From NCBI GenBank assembly GCA_965279195.1, contig CBDIHP010000042.1, forward strand, positions 62,001-126,000: DNA of 64,000 bases, written 5' to 3'. The stretch is from CBDIHP01 sp965279195. Its GTDB lineage: Bacteria > Planctomycetota > Planctomycetia > Isosphaerales > Isosphaeraceae. The position numbers and the translations under genes are program-made. The notes beneath the pieces were generated by a model. The model had not been told where the DNA came from. It did no database searches and saw only the letters and a program-made list of their open reading frames with translations. Shown here piece by piece: positions 44,717 to 54,838 of the stretch; position 1 is the stretch's first letter, and each line of letters starts with the position of its first letter.

Positions 44717-45085
44717 ATGAAGTCCGAGCAAACGAAGCGGATCCTGATCGTCGACGATCAGGCCGATTTCGCCCAGGGGCTGTCGATGCTCCTGCGCGTG
44801 CGGGGCTTCGAGGTCGAGGTGGCCGGCGACGGCGAGGCCGGCTGGGAGCAGATCCAGTCGCGGCGGCCGGAGGTGATCCTCCTCGATCTCGGCCTGCCCA
44901 GGCTCGACGGCTACGAGGTCGCCAGGCGGACCCGGGGCCTGGATCCGGCCTACGTCCCCAGGCTCATCGCCCTCTCCGGCTACGACCTGGAAGACTCCGC
45001 TGAGACCCCCTCGACCCTCTTTAACGCCCATTTCTTCAAGCCCGTGGACCTCCCCAAACTCCTCCTGGAACTCCAGGCCGGCTGA
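44717..45085 (+). CDS. stand-alone response regulator receiver protein (second)
   Basis: A 122-residue receiver with no output domain. Asp pair at I-V-D13-D14, phosphoacceptor Asp57 in L-L-D-L-G-L-P, Ser87 and Lys108 in F-F-K-P-V. GGAG lies six bases before ATG 44717. No kinase is adjacent; the zinc-ribbon protein upstream might be a membrane partner, but nothing shows that. The C-terminus ends soon after the K-P motif, as in CheY-type proteins. Confidence 0.85.
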   Translation: MKSEQTKRILIVDDQADFAQGLSMLLRVRGFEVEVAGDGEAGWEQIQSRRPEVILLDLGLPRLDGYEVARRTRGLDPAYVPRLIALSGYDLEDSAETPSTLFNAHFFKPVDLPKLLLELQAG

Positions 45086-45105
45086 ATGATGTCGCGCGGC
45101 ATCAT
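45086..45105 (+). terminator. small hairpin after the receiver gene
   Basis: An 8-bp stem (ATGATGTC with GGCATCAT-type arm, one G-U pair) with loop GCGC, right after the TGA at 45083-45085. No T-run follows. Confidence 0.35.
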
Positions 45106-45208
45106 CGCGGGGCGAGCATGTCGGCATTCTTAACTCTTCGCCTCCAACGGTTTCTGTTGAGGCCAGGGAAGGGATTTGCGCGGTCCCCGATTCCGCCGGG
45201 GAATCCGC

Positions 45209-45237
45209 TTGGATGGCGACGGCGATACTGCTAGACT
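45209..45237 (+). promoter_or_regulatory. candidate promoter for the giant surface protein
   Basis: TTGGAT at 45209-45214, a 17-base spacer and TAGACT at 45232-45237, in an AT-richer region. The leader would be about 120 bases. Confidence 0.4.
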
Positions 45238-45361
45238 TGTTTTCGTAAACCGTCTATCCTTCCCAGATTCCGCCCGGACGTGTCGGTCCGGGCGGCCGAA
45301 GAGAACTCCGGGGGGCCTCCCCCCAGGATCACACCCCGCTACGCACCTGGAGAGTTCTTCG

Positions 45362-48300
45362 ATGCGTCGAGATCGCGTTCGTGATCGCCTTGCGCGCACC
45401 CGTGCGGCCCGCTCGCTCCGCCCGACGGCGAACTGGGAGCGGATGGAGGATCGGCGGCTCCTCGCCACGTTCGTCGTGAACACGACGGCCGACGCGGGCG
45501 CGGGCAGCCTGCGTCAGGCCCTCACCGACGCCAACACGACGGCCGGCGCCGACCTGATCACATTCAACATCGGCAGCGGCAACATCATCCAGCTCGCATC
45601 GAGGCTGCCGAGTATCACCGAGCAGGTCACGATCGACGCCACGACCCAGCCGGGCTACAGCGGCTCGCCCCTGGTCCGGGTCGACGGCCCAGGACTCTCC
45701 TCGTCCGGCTTCACGATCGCGACCAACAACTCGACCATCAAGGGCCTGGCGATCAACCGGTTCTTCACCGGGATCACGATCACGGGCAACAACAATACCG
45801 TCCAGGCGTGCTGGATCGGGCCGAACCTCACCGGCAACGCCGGCGCGGGCAACGTCTTCGACGGCATCGACATCAGCGGGGCGAACAACCTCATCGGCGG
45901 CAGCGTGGCCGGCGCGGGCAACGTGATCTCCGCCAACGGCAGCTTCGGCGTCTTCCTCCAGGGCAACTCGGCCGGGTCCAACGTGATCTCCGGCAACATC
46001 ATCGGCCTGGGTGCGGACGGAACGACCAGGCTCGGCAACGGCGACAGTGGCATCTTCTCCAACGGCCTGGCCGCGACGAGCATCGGCGGCTTCACCCCCG
46101 AGGCCAGGAACATCATCGCCGGCAACGCCGGGCCGGGCATCGAGATCCAGGGCACCACCGCCAAGAACACGGCGATCCTGGGCAACTACATCGGCACCGA
46201 CCTCAGCGGCACGCTCGGGCGGGCCAACGTCGGCGGGGGCATCTTCATCAACGGCACCCCGTTCGTCAGCATCGGCGGGATCCTCGGCAGCACGGGGAAC
46301 GTCATCTCGGGCAACACCGGCCCCGGGATCGAGATCCAGGGCGCGACCGCGACGAACACCAATATCAAACGGAACCTGATCGGCACCCAGGCCGACGGCG
46401 CGACCGGCCTGCCGAACTCGTTGGAAGGCATCTTCATCAACGGCGGAATCGGCAGCATCATCGGCGGCGACACCGCCAACGACGGCAATGTCATCGCGTT
46501 CAACGGGCTCTCCGGCTCGACCACCGCCGGCATCAATGTCTTCAGCGGCTTCGGCAACCGCATCCTCTCGAACAGCATCTTCTCGAATGCCGGCCTCGGC
46601 ATCGACATCGGCACCAAGGGCGTCAACCCCAACACATCGACGAGCCCCAGCTCCAACATCCCCAACCAGGGCCAGAATTACCCGGTCCTGAACAAGGTCG
46701 ACAGTGCCGGCTCCTTCACCAACGTCGCCGGCACCCTGACCAGCATCCCCAACAGCCCGTTCACCATCCAGTTCTTCTCCGACGCCGGCGACCCCAGCGG
46801 GTTCGGCGAGGGCAAGACCTTCCTGGGTTCGGTGAACGTCACCGCCGACGCCAACGGCCTGGCGAGCTTCAATGTCCGGCTGACGACGGGCGTGGCCGTT
46901 GGGTCTTTGGTCACGGCCACCGCCACCGACATCACCCCCGGCAGCTCGACGTCGTTCAGCACCTCCGAATTCGCCAGGAACGTCTCCGTCACCGCCGCCA
47001 AGCAGGTCGACATCGCCGTCACCTCGGCGTTCGCCACCAACCCGATCCTCGTCGGCAAGGACGCCGGCTACGACATCACCATCACCAACAACGGGCCCGA
47101 CGACGCCACCAACGTCGTCCTCAGCGACTCGCTGCCCACCAATGCCACCTTCGTCTCCAGCACGGCGGGGACCTACGACGGGCCCAACAACCGCCTCAAC
47201 CTGACGATCCCCAGCCTGCCCGCCGGGTCGAGCCAGGTCGTCCGCATCGTGGTCAACCCCACGGGCGTGGGCTCGCTCAACAACACCGCCGTCGTCACCC
47301 CGAGCGAGATCGACGTCGACACCTCGAACAACAGCTCGACCCTCTCCGGCACGATCAACCCCGCGGTGAACCTCCAACTCACCCTGATCGCCGCGCCCGA
47401 GCCGGTGGCCATCGGCGACACCCTGAGCTACATCATCGCCGTCCAGAACGCCGGCCCGAGCACCGCGAGCTCCGTCGTCGTCAACGTCACGCTCCCCGGC
47501 TCGCTGTCGTCGATCGGCGTCGACACCCAGGGCACGTTCTCCTTCAACGGCAACGTCCTGACCGTGACCCTCGGCCAGATCGTCGCCAACGGCGTCGGGA
47601 ACATCACGATCAAGGGGAACACCGGGTCGATCGGCAGCATCAGCGCGACCGCCAGCGTCTCGACCCCGGAGGCCGAGCTCGACCCGACCGACAACACCGC
47701 CACCGTCACCAGCAATGTCGCCCCGGCCGCCGACCTCACCCTCGCGGTCACCTCCAACCCCAATCCCGTCCTGGTCTCCGCCGCGCTCACCTACGACCTG
47801 AGCGTCACCAATAACGGCCCATCCGACGCCACCGGAGCGGTCCTGGCGTACACCCTGCCGGCCAACGTCACGCTCGTCTCCGCCACCTCGCCCGACGGCA
47901 AGGTCTCGGTGAACGGCAACTCGATCCGGGTGACCTTCAACACGATCATCAACGGCGGCATCGCCTCCGCCCGGATCGTCGTGACCCCCACCGCGAGCGG
48001 CAGCCTGGCCTCGACCTTCCTGCTCTCAAATCAGTCGGAGGTCGACCTCAAGCCGAGCGACAATACCGCGGTCGACACCGTGCTGGTCAGCCCCGCCGAC
48101 CTCGGCGTCACGATCACCGGCTCCTCCCAGCCGATCCTGAGCGGCTCCCAGACCGACATCACGATCGTCGTCGCCAATAACGGCCCCTCGACCGCCGACA
48201 ACGTCAACCTCGCGAGCCTCCTGCCCGCCGGGCTGACCTTCGTCTCGGCGACCGCCAGCGGCGGCGGCACGTTCTCGATCAACGGCCAGTCCTTCAGCGC

Positions 48301-49894
48301 GTCGCTGGCCTCGCTCGCCTCGGGCAGCGTGTTCACGATCGTCATCACCGCCACCCCGGCCGGTTCGGGCACCCTCGACCTCTCCGCCACCGCGTCGGCC
48401 GACGAGTTCGACCCGGTCTCCGACAACGACACCGCCACCGCCCAGCTCCTGGTCGACCCCATCGACCTGATCGTCGGCATCCAGGCGAGTGCGACCCCGA
48501 TCGTCGTCGGATCGAACCTGGTTTACACGTTCCGGGTCACCAACAACGGGCCGGCGGACGCGACCGGCGTCGTGCTGACCTCGCCCGTCCTCGCGAAGGG
48601 CGCCCTGGTCGGGGTCGCGACCAGCACCGGCAAGGCATCCGTCTCCTCGGGGCAGATCGTCTACAGCATCGGCACCCTGGCCGTCGGCGGCTCCGCGACG
48701 ATCACGGTGACCTTCCGGGCCGACGCCGCCGGCACCTATGCCCCCACCGCGACCGTCGCCGCCGACCAGTCCGACACCGACGAGAACAGCAACAAGGTCA
48801 CCGGCTCCCTGCCCGTCATCAACCGGCCGGGCACCTTCGTCGTCGGCTCCGCCACCGCCTCGGTCAAGGAGAACGCCGGGTCGGTCACGCTGACCATCAA
48901 GCGCGTGCTGGGCAACCTCGGCACCGTGACCATCCACTACGCCACCGCCGACGGCACTGCCAAGGCCGGCGTGAACTACACCGCAACCTCCGGCACCCTC
49001 ACCTTCCTGGCGGGCGAGACCTCCAAGACGATCGTCATCCCCGTCAGGCAGGACGGGGCGATCACCGACGCCCTCGGGTTCACCCTGAACCTCAGCAGCC
49101 CCGGCGGCGGTGCCCTGCTCGGCCAGCCGAACTCCGTCAAGGTCAGCGTGGTCAACGTCGATCGCGACCTGATCGCGCCCAAGGTCACCGGCGTCCAGGC
49201 CGTGACCGCCAACGGCAAGATCACCGGCTTCCTGATCTCGTTCAGCGAGGCCATGGATTCGGCGAAGGCGGGCGACCTCCGCAACTACGCGATCGCGGTC
49301 TCCGGCCGTGACCTGGCCCGTCCGACCGCCGACGCCGGGCTGACCCTCGCCGGCGCGACCTACCTGCCGGGTCAGAACGCCGTCCGTATCGACCTGTTCC
49401 AGGCCCAGCCGCTGAACCGGTTCTACAAGATCACGGTCAACGGCAGCACGGCCACCGCGCCCGCCGACAAGTACGGCAACGTCCTCGACGGCGACGCCAA
49501 CGGCACCGCCGGCGGCAACTACCTCGCCTTCAACGCCCTCGGCAGCAACCTCCGCTACATCGACTCCAACGGAGATGCCGTGACCGTCAAACTCACCGGC
49601 GGCGGCCTGATGTCGCTGACCCGGGGTGCCAGCGGCGAGGGCAGCCTGCTCAACCTGATCGGGATCACCCCCCGCCGTTCGAAGATCGGCGGCACGGTCC
49701 AGCGCTCGAATGGCCGGGGCGACGGCCGGACCCTGATCAACACGATCACCGGCTTCGGCAAGTTCGGCGACGTCTTCAGCGTCCTGACCACCCCGCCGTT
49801 CTTCACCAGGACCCAGGCTACCTCCTCCTCGGCCTCGATCGTCGTCCCCGTCGTCGGCCCGAAGGCCGTCCCCCAGGGGCCCCGGAAGAAGTAA
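45362..49894 (+). CDS. giant surface protein: beta-helix, five DUF11 repeats, Calx-beta
   Basis: A 1510-residue exported-type protein. The N-terminus (residues 1-35) is basic, then M-E-D-R-R-L-L-A, which resembles the L-E-x-R-x-L-L segment in planctomycete extracellular proteins. Residues about 40-430 form a parallel beta-helix-like region with many N-x-I-x-G-N repeats. Five DUF11-type repeats of about 120 residues begin near 548, 669, 790, 912 and 1034. A Calx-beta domain starts near 1157 (G-T-F-V-V-G-S), with an Ig-like segment near 1275-1395. Probably an adhesive or S-layer-associated structural protein. GGAGAG precedes ATG 45362. A strong terminator follows. Confidence 0.87.
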   Translation: MRRDRVRDRLARTRAARSLRPTANWERMEDRRLLATFVVNTTADAGAGSLRQALTDANTTAGADLITFNIGSGNIIQLASRLPSITEQVTIDATTQPGYSGSPLVRVDGPGLSSSGFTIATNNSTIKGLAINRFFTGITITGNNNTVQACWIGPNLTGNAGAGNVFDGIDISGANNLIGGSVAGAGNVISANGSFGVFLQGNSAGSNVISGNIIGLGADGTTRLGNGDSGIFSNGLAATSIGGFTPEARNIIAGNAGPGIEIQGTTAKNTAILGNYIGTDLSGTLGRANVGGGIFINGTPFVSIGGILGSTGNVISGNTGPGIEIQGATATNTNIKRNLIGTQADGATGLPNSLEGIFINGGIGSIIGGDTANDGNVIAFNGLSGSTTAGINVFSGFGNRILSNSIFSNAGLGIDIGTKGVNPNTSTSPSSNIPNQGQNYPVLNKVDSAGSFTNVAGTLTSIPNSPFTIQFFSDAGDPSGFGEGKTFLGSVNVTADANGLASFNVRLTTGVAVGSLVTATATDITPGSSTSFSTSEFARNVSVTAAKQVDIAVTSAFATNPILVGKDAGYDITITNNGPDDATNVVLSDSLPTNATFVSSTAGTYDGPNNRLNLTIPSLPAGSSQVVRIVVNPTGVGSLNNTAVVTPSEIDVDTSNNSSTLSGTINPAVNLQLTLIAAPEPVAIGDTLSYIIAVQNAGPSTASSVVVNVTLPGSLSSIGVDTQGTFSFNGNVLTVTLGQIVANGVGNITIKGNTGSIGSISATASVSTPEAELDPTDNTATVTSNVAPAADLTLAVTSNPNPVLVSAALTYDLSVTNNGPSDATGAVLAYTLPANVTLVSATSPDGKVSVNGNSIRVTFNTIINGGIASARIVVTPTASGSLASTFLLSNQSEVDLKPSDNTAVDTVLVSPADLGVTITGSSQPILSGSQTDITIVVANNGPSTADNVNLASLLPAGLTFVSATASGGGTFSINGQSFSASLASLASGSVFTIVITATPAGSGTLDLSATASADEFDPVSDNDTATAQLLVDPIDLIVGIQASATPIVVGSNLVYTFRVTNNGPADATGVVLTSPVLAKGALVGVATSTGKASVSSGQIVYSIGTLAVGGSATITVTFRADAAGTYAPTATVAADQSDTDENSNKVTGSLPVINRPGTFVVGSATASVKENAGSVTLTIKRVLGNLGTVTIHYATADGTAKAGVNYTATSGTLTFLAGETSKTIVIPVRQDGAITDALGFTLNLSSPGGGALLGQPNSVKVSVVNVDRDLIAPKVTGVQAVTANGKITGFLISFSEAMDSAKAGDLRNYAIAVSGRDLARPTADAGLTLAGATYLPGQNAVRIDLFQAQPLNRFYKITVNGSTATAPADKYGNVLDGDANGTAGGNYLAFNALGSNLRYIDSNGDAVTVKLTGGGLMSLTRGASGEGSLLNLIGITPRRSKIGGTVQRSNGRGDGRTLINTITGFGKFGDVFSVLTTPPFFTRTQATSSSASIVVPVVGPKAVPQGPRKK

Positions 49895-49921
49895 GGTCCT
49901 CGACGTCGTTTGACCTATCCA

Positions 49922-49957
49922 CGCCCCGGCGCGACACCCGTCGCGCCGGGGCGTTTT
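49922..49957 (+). terminator. strong rho-independent terminator
   Basis: A perfect 13-bp GC stem (49922-49934 with 49941-49953), a six-base loop and a TTTT run, 28 bases after the giant gene's stop. Confidence 0.9.
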
Positions 49958-50173
49958 CGTTGCGAGGCGCACCCATCGGCGGATCAGGGGGGCTGACCCG
50001 CCCGCCGGTTTGTGCAACAATCATTCAATGCGAGTGATTGAGACCCGCCCGCCCGCGCCGGTTGTTTTCCAGAACATCCGGGCCGGCGACGCCGTCCGAT
50101 CGTAGAAGAGACGATCGGCGGACCCACCTTGCCCGTCCGCCCACTGCTTCGACGACCCGGGGAGCCATCGCGA

Positions 50174-53100
50174 ATGCGGAACGTCCTCTGTTCGCCACGG
50201 GGCCGCGTCCCCGCCGTCTTCGGCGCCCTCCTCGCGATATCCGCCTGGATTCCGGCCGCCCGCGCCGCCGACTCCGCGAAGCCCGTCGACTTCAACCGCG
50301 AAATCCGGCCCATCCTGGCCGATCACTGCTTCTCCTGCCACGGGCCCGACGAGAAGTCCCGCAAGGCCAAGCTCCGGCTCGACCGACGCGAGGACGCCTT
50401 CGCCCTCCGCAACGGCGCCGCCGCGTTCGTCGTCGGCAAGGCCGACGACTCCGAGGCCCTCCAGCGAGTCAAATCGAAGGACGCCGACGAGGTCATGCCC
50501 CCGCCGGCCTTCCACAAGCCCCTGAGCAAGGACCAGATCTCCACCCTGGAGCGCTGGGTCTCCCAGGGGGCCCCCTGGAGGGAACACTGGGCGTTTGCGA
50601 CCCCCACGAAGGCCCCCGAGCCGAAGGTCAAGGACGCGAACTGGGCCAGGAACCCCATCGACCGCTTCATCCTCGCCCGGCTCGAATCCGAGGGGCTCAC
50701 CCCCTCCGCCCCGGCCGACAGGATCACCCTGATCCGCCGCATCACCCTCGACCTGACCGGCCTGCCCCCGACCCCCTCCGAGGTCGATGCCTTCCTCGCC
50801 GATCACTCGCCAAACGCCTACGAGAAGGTCGTCGACCGCCTGCTCGCCTCCCCGCGCTACGGCGAGCATTCGGCCCGACTCTGGCTCGACGCCGCCCGCT
50901 ACGGCGACACCCACGGCCTCCACCTCGACAACTACCGCGAGATGTGGCCGTACCGCGACTGGGTCATCAACGCATTCAATAACAACAAGCCATTCGACCA
51001 GTTCCTCGTCGAGCAGATCGCCGGCGATCTGCTCCCCAACGCCACCCTCGACCAGATCGTCGCCACCGGGTTCAACCGCAACCACGTCACCACCAGCGAG
51101 GGCGGCTCGATCGAGGAAGAGGTCTACGTCCGAAACGTCGTCGATCGGATCGACACCACGGGCACCGTCTTCCTCGGCCTCACCGTCGGGTGCGCCCGCT
51201 GCCACGATCACAAATATGATCCGATCCGGATGAAGGACTACTACCAGTTCTTCGCCTTCTTCAACAACATCGAGGGCAGTCCTCTCGACGGCAACATCTC
51301 GAAGCACCAGCCCATCGTGCAGGTCCCGAGCGCCCAGCAGACGAAGGCCCTCGCCTCGGCCGACGCCGAGATCGCGAAGCTCCGCGACGCGATCAAGAAG
51401 GAAGTCGCCACCATCAAGTATGACGACTCCCGCGACGCCGCCGAGGGCGAATACGCGAGGCGCGCCGACTACGTCTGGGTCGACGACGCCCTGCCCCAGG
51501 GCGCCAAGGTCGAAGGCCCCCTGCCCTGGAATTTCGGCGGCGAGCCCGACGCCCCGGTCGCGAGCGGCAAGGCGTCGGTCCCGATCCGAGACGGCAAGGA
51601 CATCACCCAGGTCGTCTTCTCCGAAGCCCGGCCCAAGCTCAAGGTCGGCGACGGCGACGTCTTCTTTGCTTATGTGTTCCTGGATCCGATCAATCCGCCT
51701 AAGGAGATCATGCTCCAGTGGAACACCGAGGGCTGGAACCACCGGGCCTACTGGGGCCAGAACCTGATCGACTGGGGCCGTGACGAAGGGCCCCAGCGCA
51801 GGAAGATCGGCGAACTCCCCCCGACCGGCAAGTGGGTCCGCCTGGAAGTGCCCGTCGCCCAGGTCGGCCTGAGGAAGGGCATCGAGGTCCACGGCCTCGC
51901 CTTCACCCAGCACGGCGGCACCGCCTACTGGGACAAGGCCGGCCTCGAAACCTACACCCCGCAGGACGGCCAGACGTACGAATCCCTCGCCTCCTGGGTC
52001 CGTGCCCAGAAGGTCAAGAAGGGCGACGGCCTCCCCGCCGACATCCAGGCCGTCGTCAAGCTCGACCGCAAGGCCCGCTCCGACGCGCAGGCGAAGCAGC
52101 TCCGCGCCTATTTCGTCGAGAACGCCTACGCCCCCGCCCGCTCGTCGCTCGGCACCTTCCAGAAGCAACTGGTCGACGCCCAGCAGCGACGGAACAAGAT
52201 CAACGATGAGATCCCGACCACCCTGGTCTTCAAGGAACGAGCGGAGATCAAGCAGGCCTTCATGCTCGACCGCGGCGAGTACGACCGCAAGCGAGACAAG
52301 GTCGACCGGGCCCCGCCGGCCTTCCTCGGCCCGCTCCCCAAGGGCGCGCCGGCCAACCGCCTCGGACTGGCGAAGTGGATGGTCGCCCCCGAGAACCCCC
52401 TCGTCTCCCGCGTCGAGGCGAACCGCCTCTGGCAGCAGATGTTCGGCACCGGCCTGGCCAAGACCGTCGAGGACCTCGGCCTCCAGGGCGAGCCCCCCAG
52501 CCACCCCGAACTCCTCGACTGGCTCGCCGTCAGCTTCCGCGAGGACGGCTGGGACATCAAGAAATTCCTGCGCAGGATCGCCCTGTCGTCCACCTATCAG
52601 CAATCGTCGAAGGTCACCAAGGACCGCCTGGCGAAGGATCCCGCCAACCGCCTGCTCTCCCGGGGAGCGCGCTATCGCCTGGATGCCGAGAACATCCGCG
52701 ACCAGGCCCTCTTCGCCTCCGGCCTGTTGATCGAACGCGTCGGCGGGCCGAGCGTCAAGCCGCCCCAGCCGGCCGGGCTCTGGGAGGCCGTGGGATATGT
52801 CGATAGCAACACGGCCAAATTCACCGCCGACACCGGCCGCGAGAAGGTCCACCGCCGGAGCTTCTACACCTTCTGGAAGCGGACCAGCCCCCCGCCCCAG
52901 ATGACCACCTTCGACGCCCCCTCGCGCGAGGCGTGCATGGTGCGCCGCGAGCGGACCAACACCCCGCTCCAGGCCCTCCTCCTCATGAACGAGACCCAGT
53001 ACGTCGAGGCCGCCCGCGCCCTGGCCGAACGCTCGATCAAGGAGGGTGGCGCCAACCCGAAGGATCGGCTCACGCTGATGTTCCGCCTCTTGGTCGCCCG

Positions 53101-53308
53101 CAAGCCGGACGAGTCGGAAATGTCGGAACTCCTCCACCTCTACGAGGAGAACCTCGCCGTCTACGGCAAGGACGCGGCCGACGCGAAGAAGCTGATCCAC
53201 CTCGGCGAGACCAAGCCCGACCCCGCGCTCAACCCCGCCGAACTCGCGGCCACCACCATGGTCGCCAACCTCGTCCTCAACCTCGACGAGGCGGTCAACA
53301 AGGAATAG
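50174..53308 (+). CDS. DUF1549/DUF1553 protein with c-type cytochrome domain (PSD1)
   Basis: A 1044-residue secreted protein of the planctomycete-typical PSD1 type. After the signal peptide (about 32 residues), a cytochrome c-like domain has C52-F-S-C55-H. DUF1549 follows, with a second C340-A-R-C-H motif, and DUF1553 makes up the C-terminal third. Such proteins are usually followed by a DUF1501 gene, as here, and are thought to work in extracellular polymer or sulfated carbohydrate metabolism; the reaction is not established. GGGGAG precedes ATG 50174. It leads the four-gene operon to 56730. Confidence 0.93.
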   Translation: MRNVLCSPRGRVPAVFGALLAISAWIPAARAADSAKPVDFNREIRPILADHCFSCHGPDEKSRKAKLRLDRREDAFALRNGAAAFVVGKADDSEALQRVKSKDADEVMPPPAFHKPLSKDQISTLERWVSQGAPWREHWAFATPTKAPEPKVKDANWARNPIDRFILARLESEGLTPSAPADRITLIRRITLDLTGLPPTPSEVDAFLADHSPNAYEKVVDRLLASPRYGEHSARLWLDAARYGDTHGLHLDNYREMWPYRDWVINAFNNNKPFDQFLVEQIAGDLLPNATLDQIVATGFNRNHVTTSEGGSIEEEVYVRNVVDRIDTTGTVFLGLTVGCARCHDHKYDPIRMKDYYQFFAFFNNIEGSPLDGNISKHQPIVQVPSAQQTKALASADAEIAKLRDAIKKEVATIKYDDSRDAAEGEYARRADYVWVDDALPQGAKVEGPLPWNFGGEPDAPVASGKASVPIRDGKDITQVVFSEARPKLKVGDGDVFFAYVFLDPINPPKEIMLQWNTEGWNHRAYWGQNLIDWGRDEGPQRRKIGELPPTGKWVRLEVPVAQVGLRKGIEVHGLAFTQHGGTAYWDKAGLETYTPQDGQTYESLASWVRAQKVKKGDGLPADIQAVVKLDRKARSDAQAKQLRAYFVENAYAPARSSLGTFQKQLVDAQQRRNKINDEIPTTLVFKERAEIKQAFMLDRGEYDRKRDKVDRAPPAFLGPLPKGAPANRLGLAKWMVAPENPLVSRVEANRLWQQMFGTGLAKTVEDLGLQGEPPSHPELLDWLAVSFREDGWDIKKFLRRIALSSTYQQSSKVTKDRLAKDPANRLLSRGARYRLDAENIRDQALFASGLLIERVGGPSVKPPQPAGLWEAVGYVDSNTAKFTADTGREKVHRRSFYTFWKRTSPPPQMTTFDAPSREACMVRRERTNTPLQALLLMNETQYVEAARALAERSIKEGGANPKDRLTLMFRLLVARKPDESEMSELLHLYEENLAVYGKDAADAKKLIHLGETKPDPALNPAELAATTMVANLVLNLDEAVNKE

Positions 53309-53361
53309 CGCCGGCGGCGGTCGTACACCTTCCCACACCCTCGAAACGGAGCCGTCTCCCG

Positions 53362-54822
53362 ATGGACCCGATTCTCGAATATCAGCAGGCCCTCACGCGT
53401 CGCCACTTCTTCCGGAAGGGGGCCCTCGGCCTCGGCACCGCCGCGCTGGCGAGCATGCTGCCGTCGCCCGCCCAGGCCGCCTTCGACTCGTCGCCACTCG
53501 GCGGGCTCGACGGCCTGCCGCACTTCGCCCCCAAGGCGAAGCGGGCGATTTATCTGTTCATGAACGGCGGGCCCTCGCAGCTCGACCTCTGGGACCCCAA
53601 GCCCAAGCTCGGCGCGCACTTCGACAAGGACCTGCCCGAGTCCATCCGCAACGGCCAGCGTCTCACGACGATGACCAGCGGCCAGAAGCGGTTCCCGGTC
53701 GCGCCGTCGAAGTACAAGTTCAACCCGGCCGGCCAGTGCGGCACGTACATGAGCGAGCTGCTCCCGCACACCGCGAAGGTCGCCGACGAACTCGCCGTCG
53801 TCCGCTCGGTCTGGACCGAGGCTATCAATCACGACCCGGCGGTCACGTATATTTGCACGGGCAACCAGCTTCCCGGACGCACCAGCCTCGGCTCGTGGCT
53901 GTCGTACGGACTCGGCACAGAGAATCAGAACCTGCCGGCGTTCGTCGTCATGACCTCCACCTGGTCCGCCCGCAAGGACGCCCAGGCCCTCTACAACCGC
54001 CTCTGGGGCTCCGGCGTCCTCCCCAGCAAGCACCAGGGTGTCGCGCTCCGCTCGCAGGGGGATCCGGTCCTCTTCCTCACGAACCCATCGGGTGTCGATG
54101 CGAACACGCGTCGCCGCATGCTCGACTCCCTCGGCCGTCTCAACCAGAAGCACCTGGACGAGGTCGGCGACCCCGAGACCCGCGCCCGGATCGCGCAGTA
54201 CGAGATGGCCTTCCGGATGCAGACCTCCGTCCCCGACCTCGCCGACATCTCGCGCGAGCCGAAGTCGGTCCTGGATATGTACGGGCCCGATGTGACGAGG
54301 CCCGGCACCTTCGCCGCGAGCTGCCTGCTCGCGCGACGGCTCTCCGAGCGCGGCGTGCGGTTCGTCCAGATCTTCCACCGCGGCTGGGACCAGCACGCCG
54401 ACCTGGCGGGCGAGATCCCCAAGCAGTGCAAGGACACCGACCAGGCCGCCTACGCCCTGATCGCCGACCTCAAGCAGCGTGGCCTTCTCGACGAGACCCT
54501 CGTCGTCTGGGGCGGCGAGTTCGGCCGCACGGTCTACTGCCAGGGGGCCCTCACCCGCGAGAATTACGGCCGCGACCACCATCCTCGCTGCTTCTCGATC
54601 TGGATGGCCGGCGGCGGCATCAAGGGGGGCGTCGTCCACGGCGAGACCGACGACTTCTCCTACAACGTCGTGAAGGACCCCGTCCACATCCACGACCTCA
54701 ACGCCACGATCCTGCACTGCATGGGCATCGACCACAAGCGGCTGACCTACAAGTTCCAGGGCCTTGACATGCGGCTCACCGGGGTTGAGGATCACGCGCC
54801 TGTGAAGGCGATCCTCGCCTGA
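53362..54822 (+). CDS. DUF1501 Tat-exported protein
   Basis: A 486-residue protein with a twin-arginine signal (R-R-H-F-F-R-K-G, residues 13-20) and cleavage near A-Q-A-A. The body carries the DUF1501 features: F-M-N-G-G-P-S-Q-L-D-L-W-D, then G-R-D-H-H-P near the C-terminus, related to the alkaline-phosphatase/sulfatase-like fold. It is exported folded, perhaps with a metal cofactor. The gene starts 53 bases after the PSD1 gene, which is the standard planctomycete pairing. The two are likely functional partners in the periplasm. Confidence 0.93.
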   Translation: MDPILEYQQALTRRHFFRKGALGLGTAALASMLPSPAQAAFDSSPLGGLDGLPHFAPKAKRAIYLFMNGGPSQLDLWDPKPKLGAHFDKDLPESIRNGQRLTTMTSGQKRFPVAPSKYKFNPAGQCGTYMSELLPHTAKVADELAVVRSVWTEAINHDPAVTYICTGNQLPGRTSLGSWLSYGLGTENQNLPAFVVMTSTWSARKDAQALYNRLWGSGVLPSKHQGVALRSQGDPVLFLTNPSGVDANTRRRMLDSLGRLNQKHLDEVGDPETRARIAQYEMAFRMQTSVPDLADISREPKSVLDMYGPDVTRPGTFAASCLLARRLSERGVRFVQIFHRGWDQHADLAGEIPKQCKDTDQAAYALIADLKQRGLLDETLVVWGGEFGRTVYCQGALTRENYGRDHHPRCFSIWMAGGGIKGGVVHGETDDFSYNVVKDPVHIHDLNATILHCMGIDHKRLTYKFQGLDMRLTGVEDHAPVKAILA

Positions 54823-54838
54823 TCCCCGGAGCCCACCC

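Noticed and set aside
45329..47377. A 682-codon minus-strand frame opposite the giant surface protein
   Set aside because: Antisense shadow; composition is Asp/Gly/Ala/Val-rich without any recognisable fold.
50021..53338. A 1105-codon minus-strand frame opposite the PSD1 gene
   Set aside because: No ribosome binding site or domain; it mirrors a well-supported gene, so it is a shadow frame.
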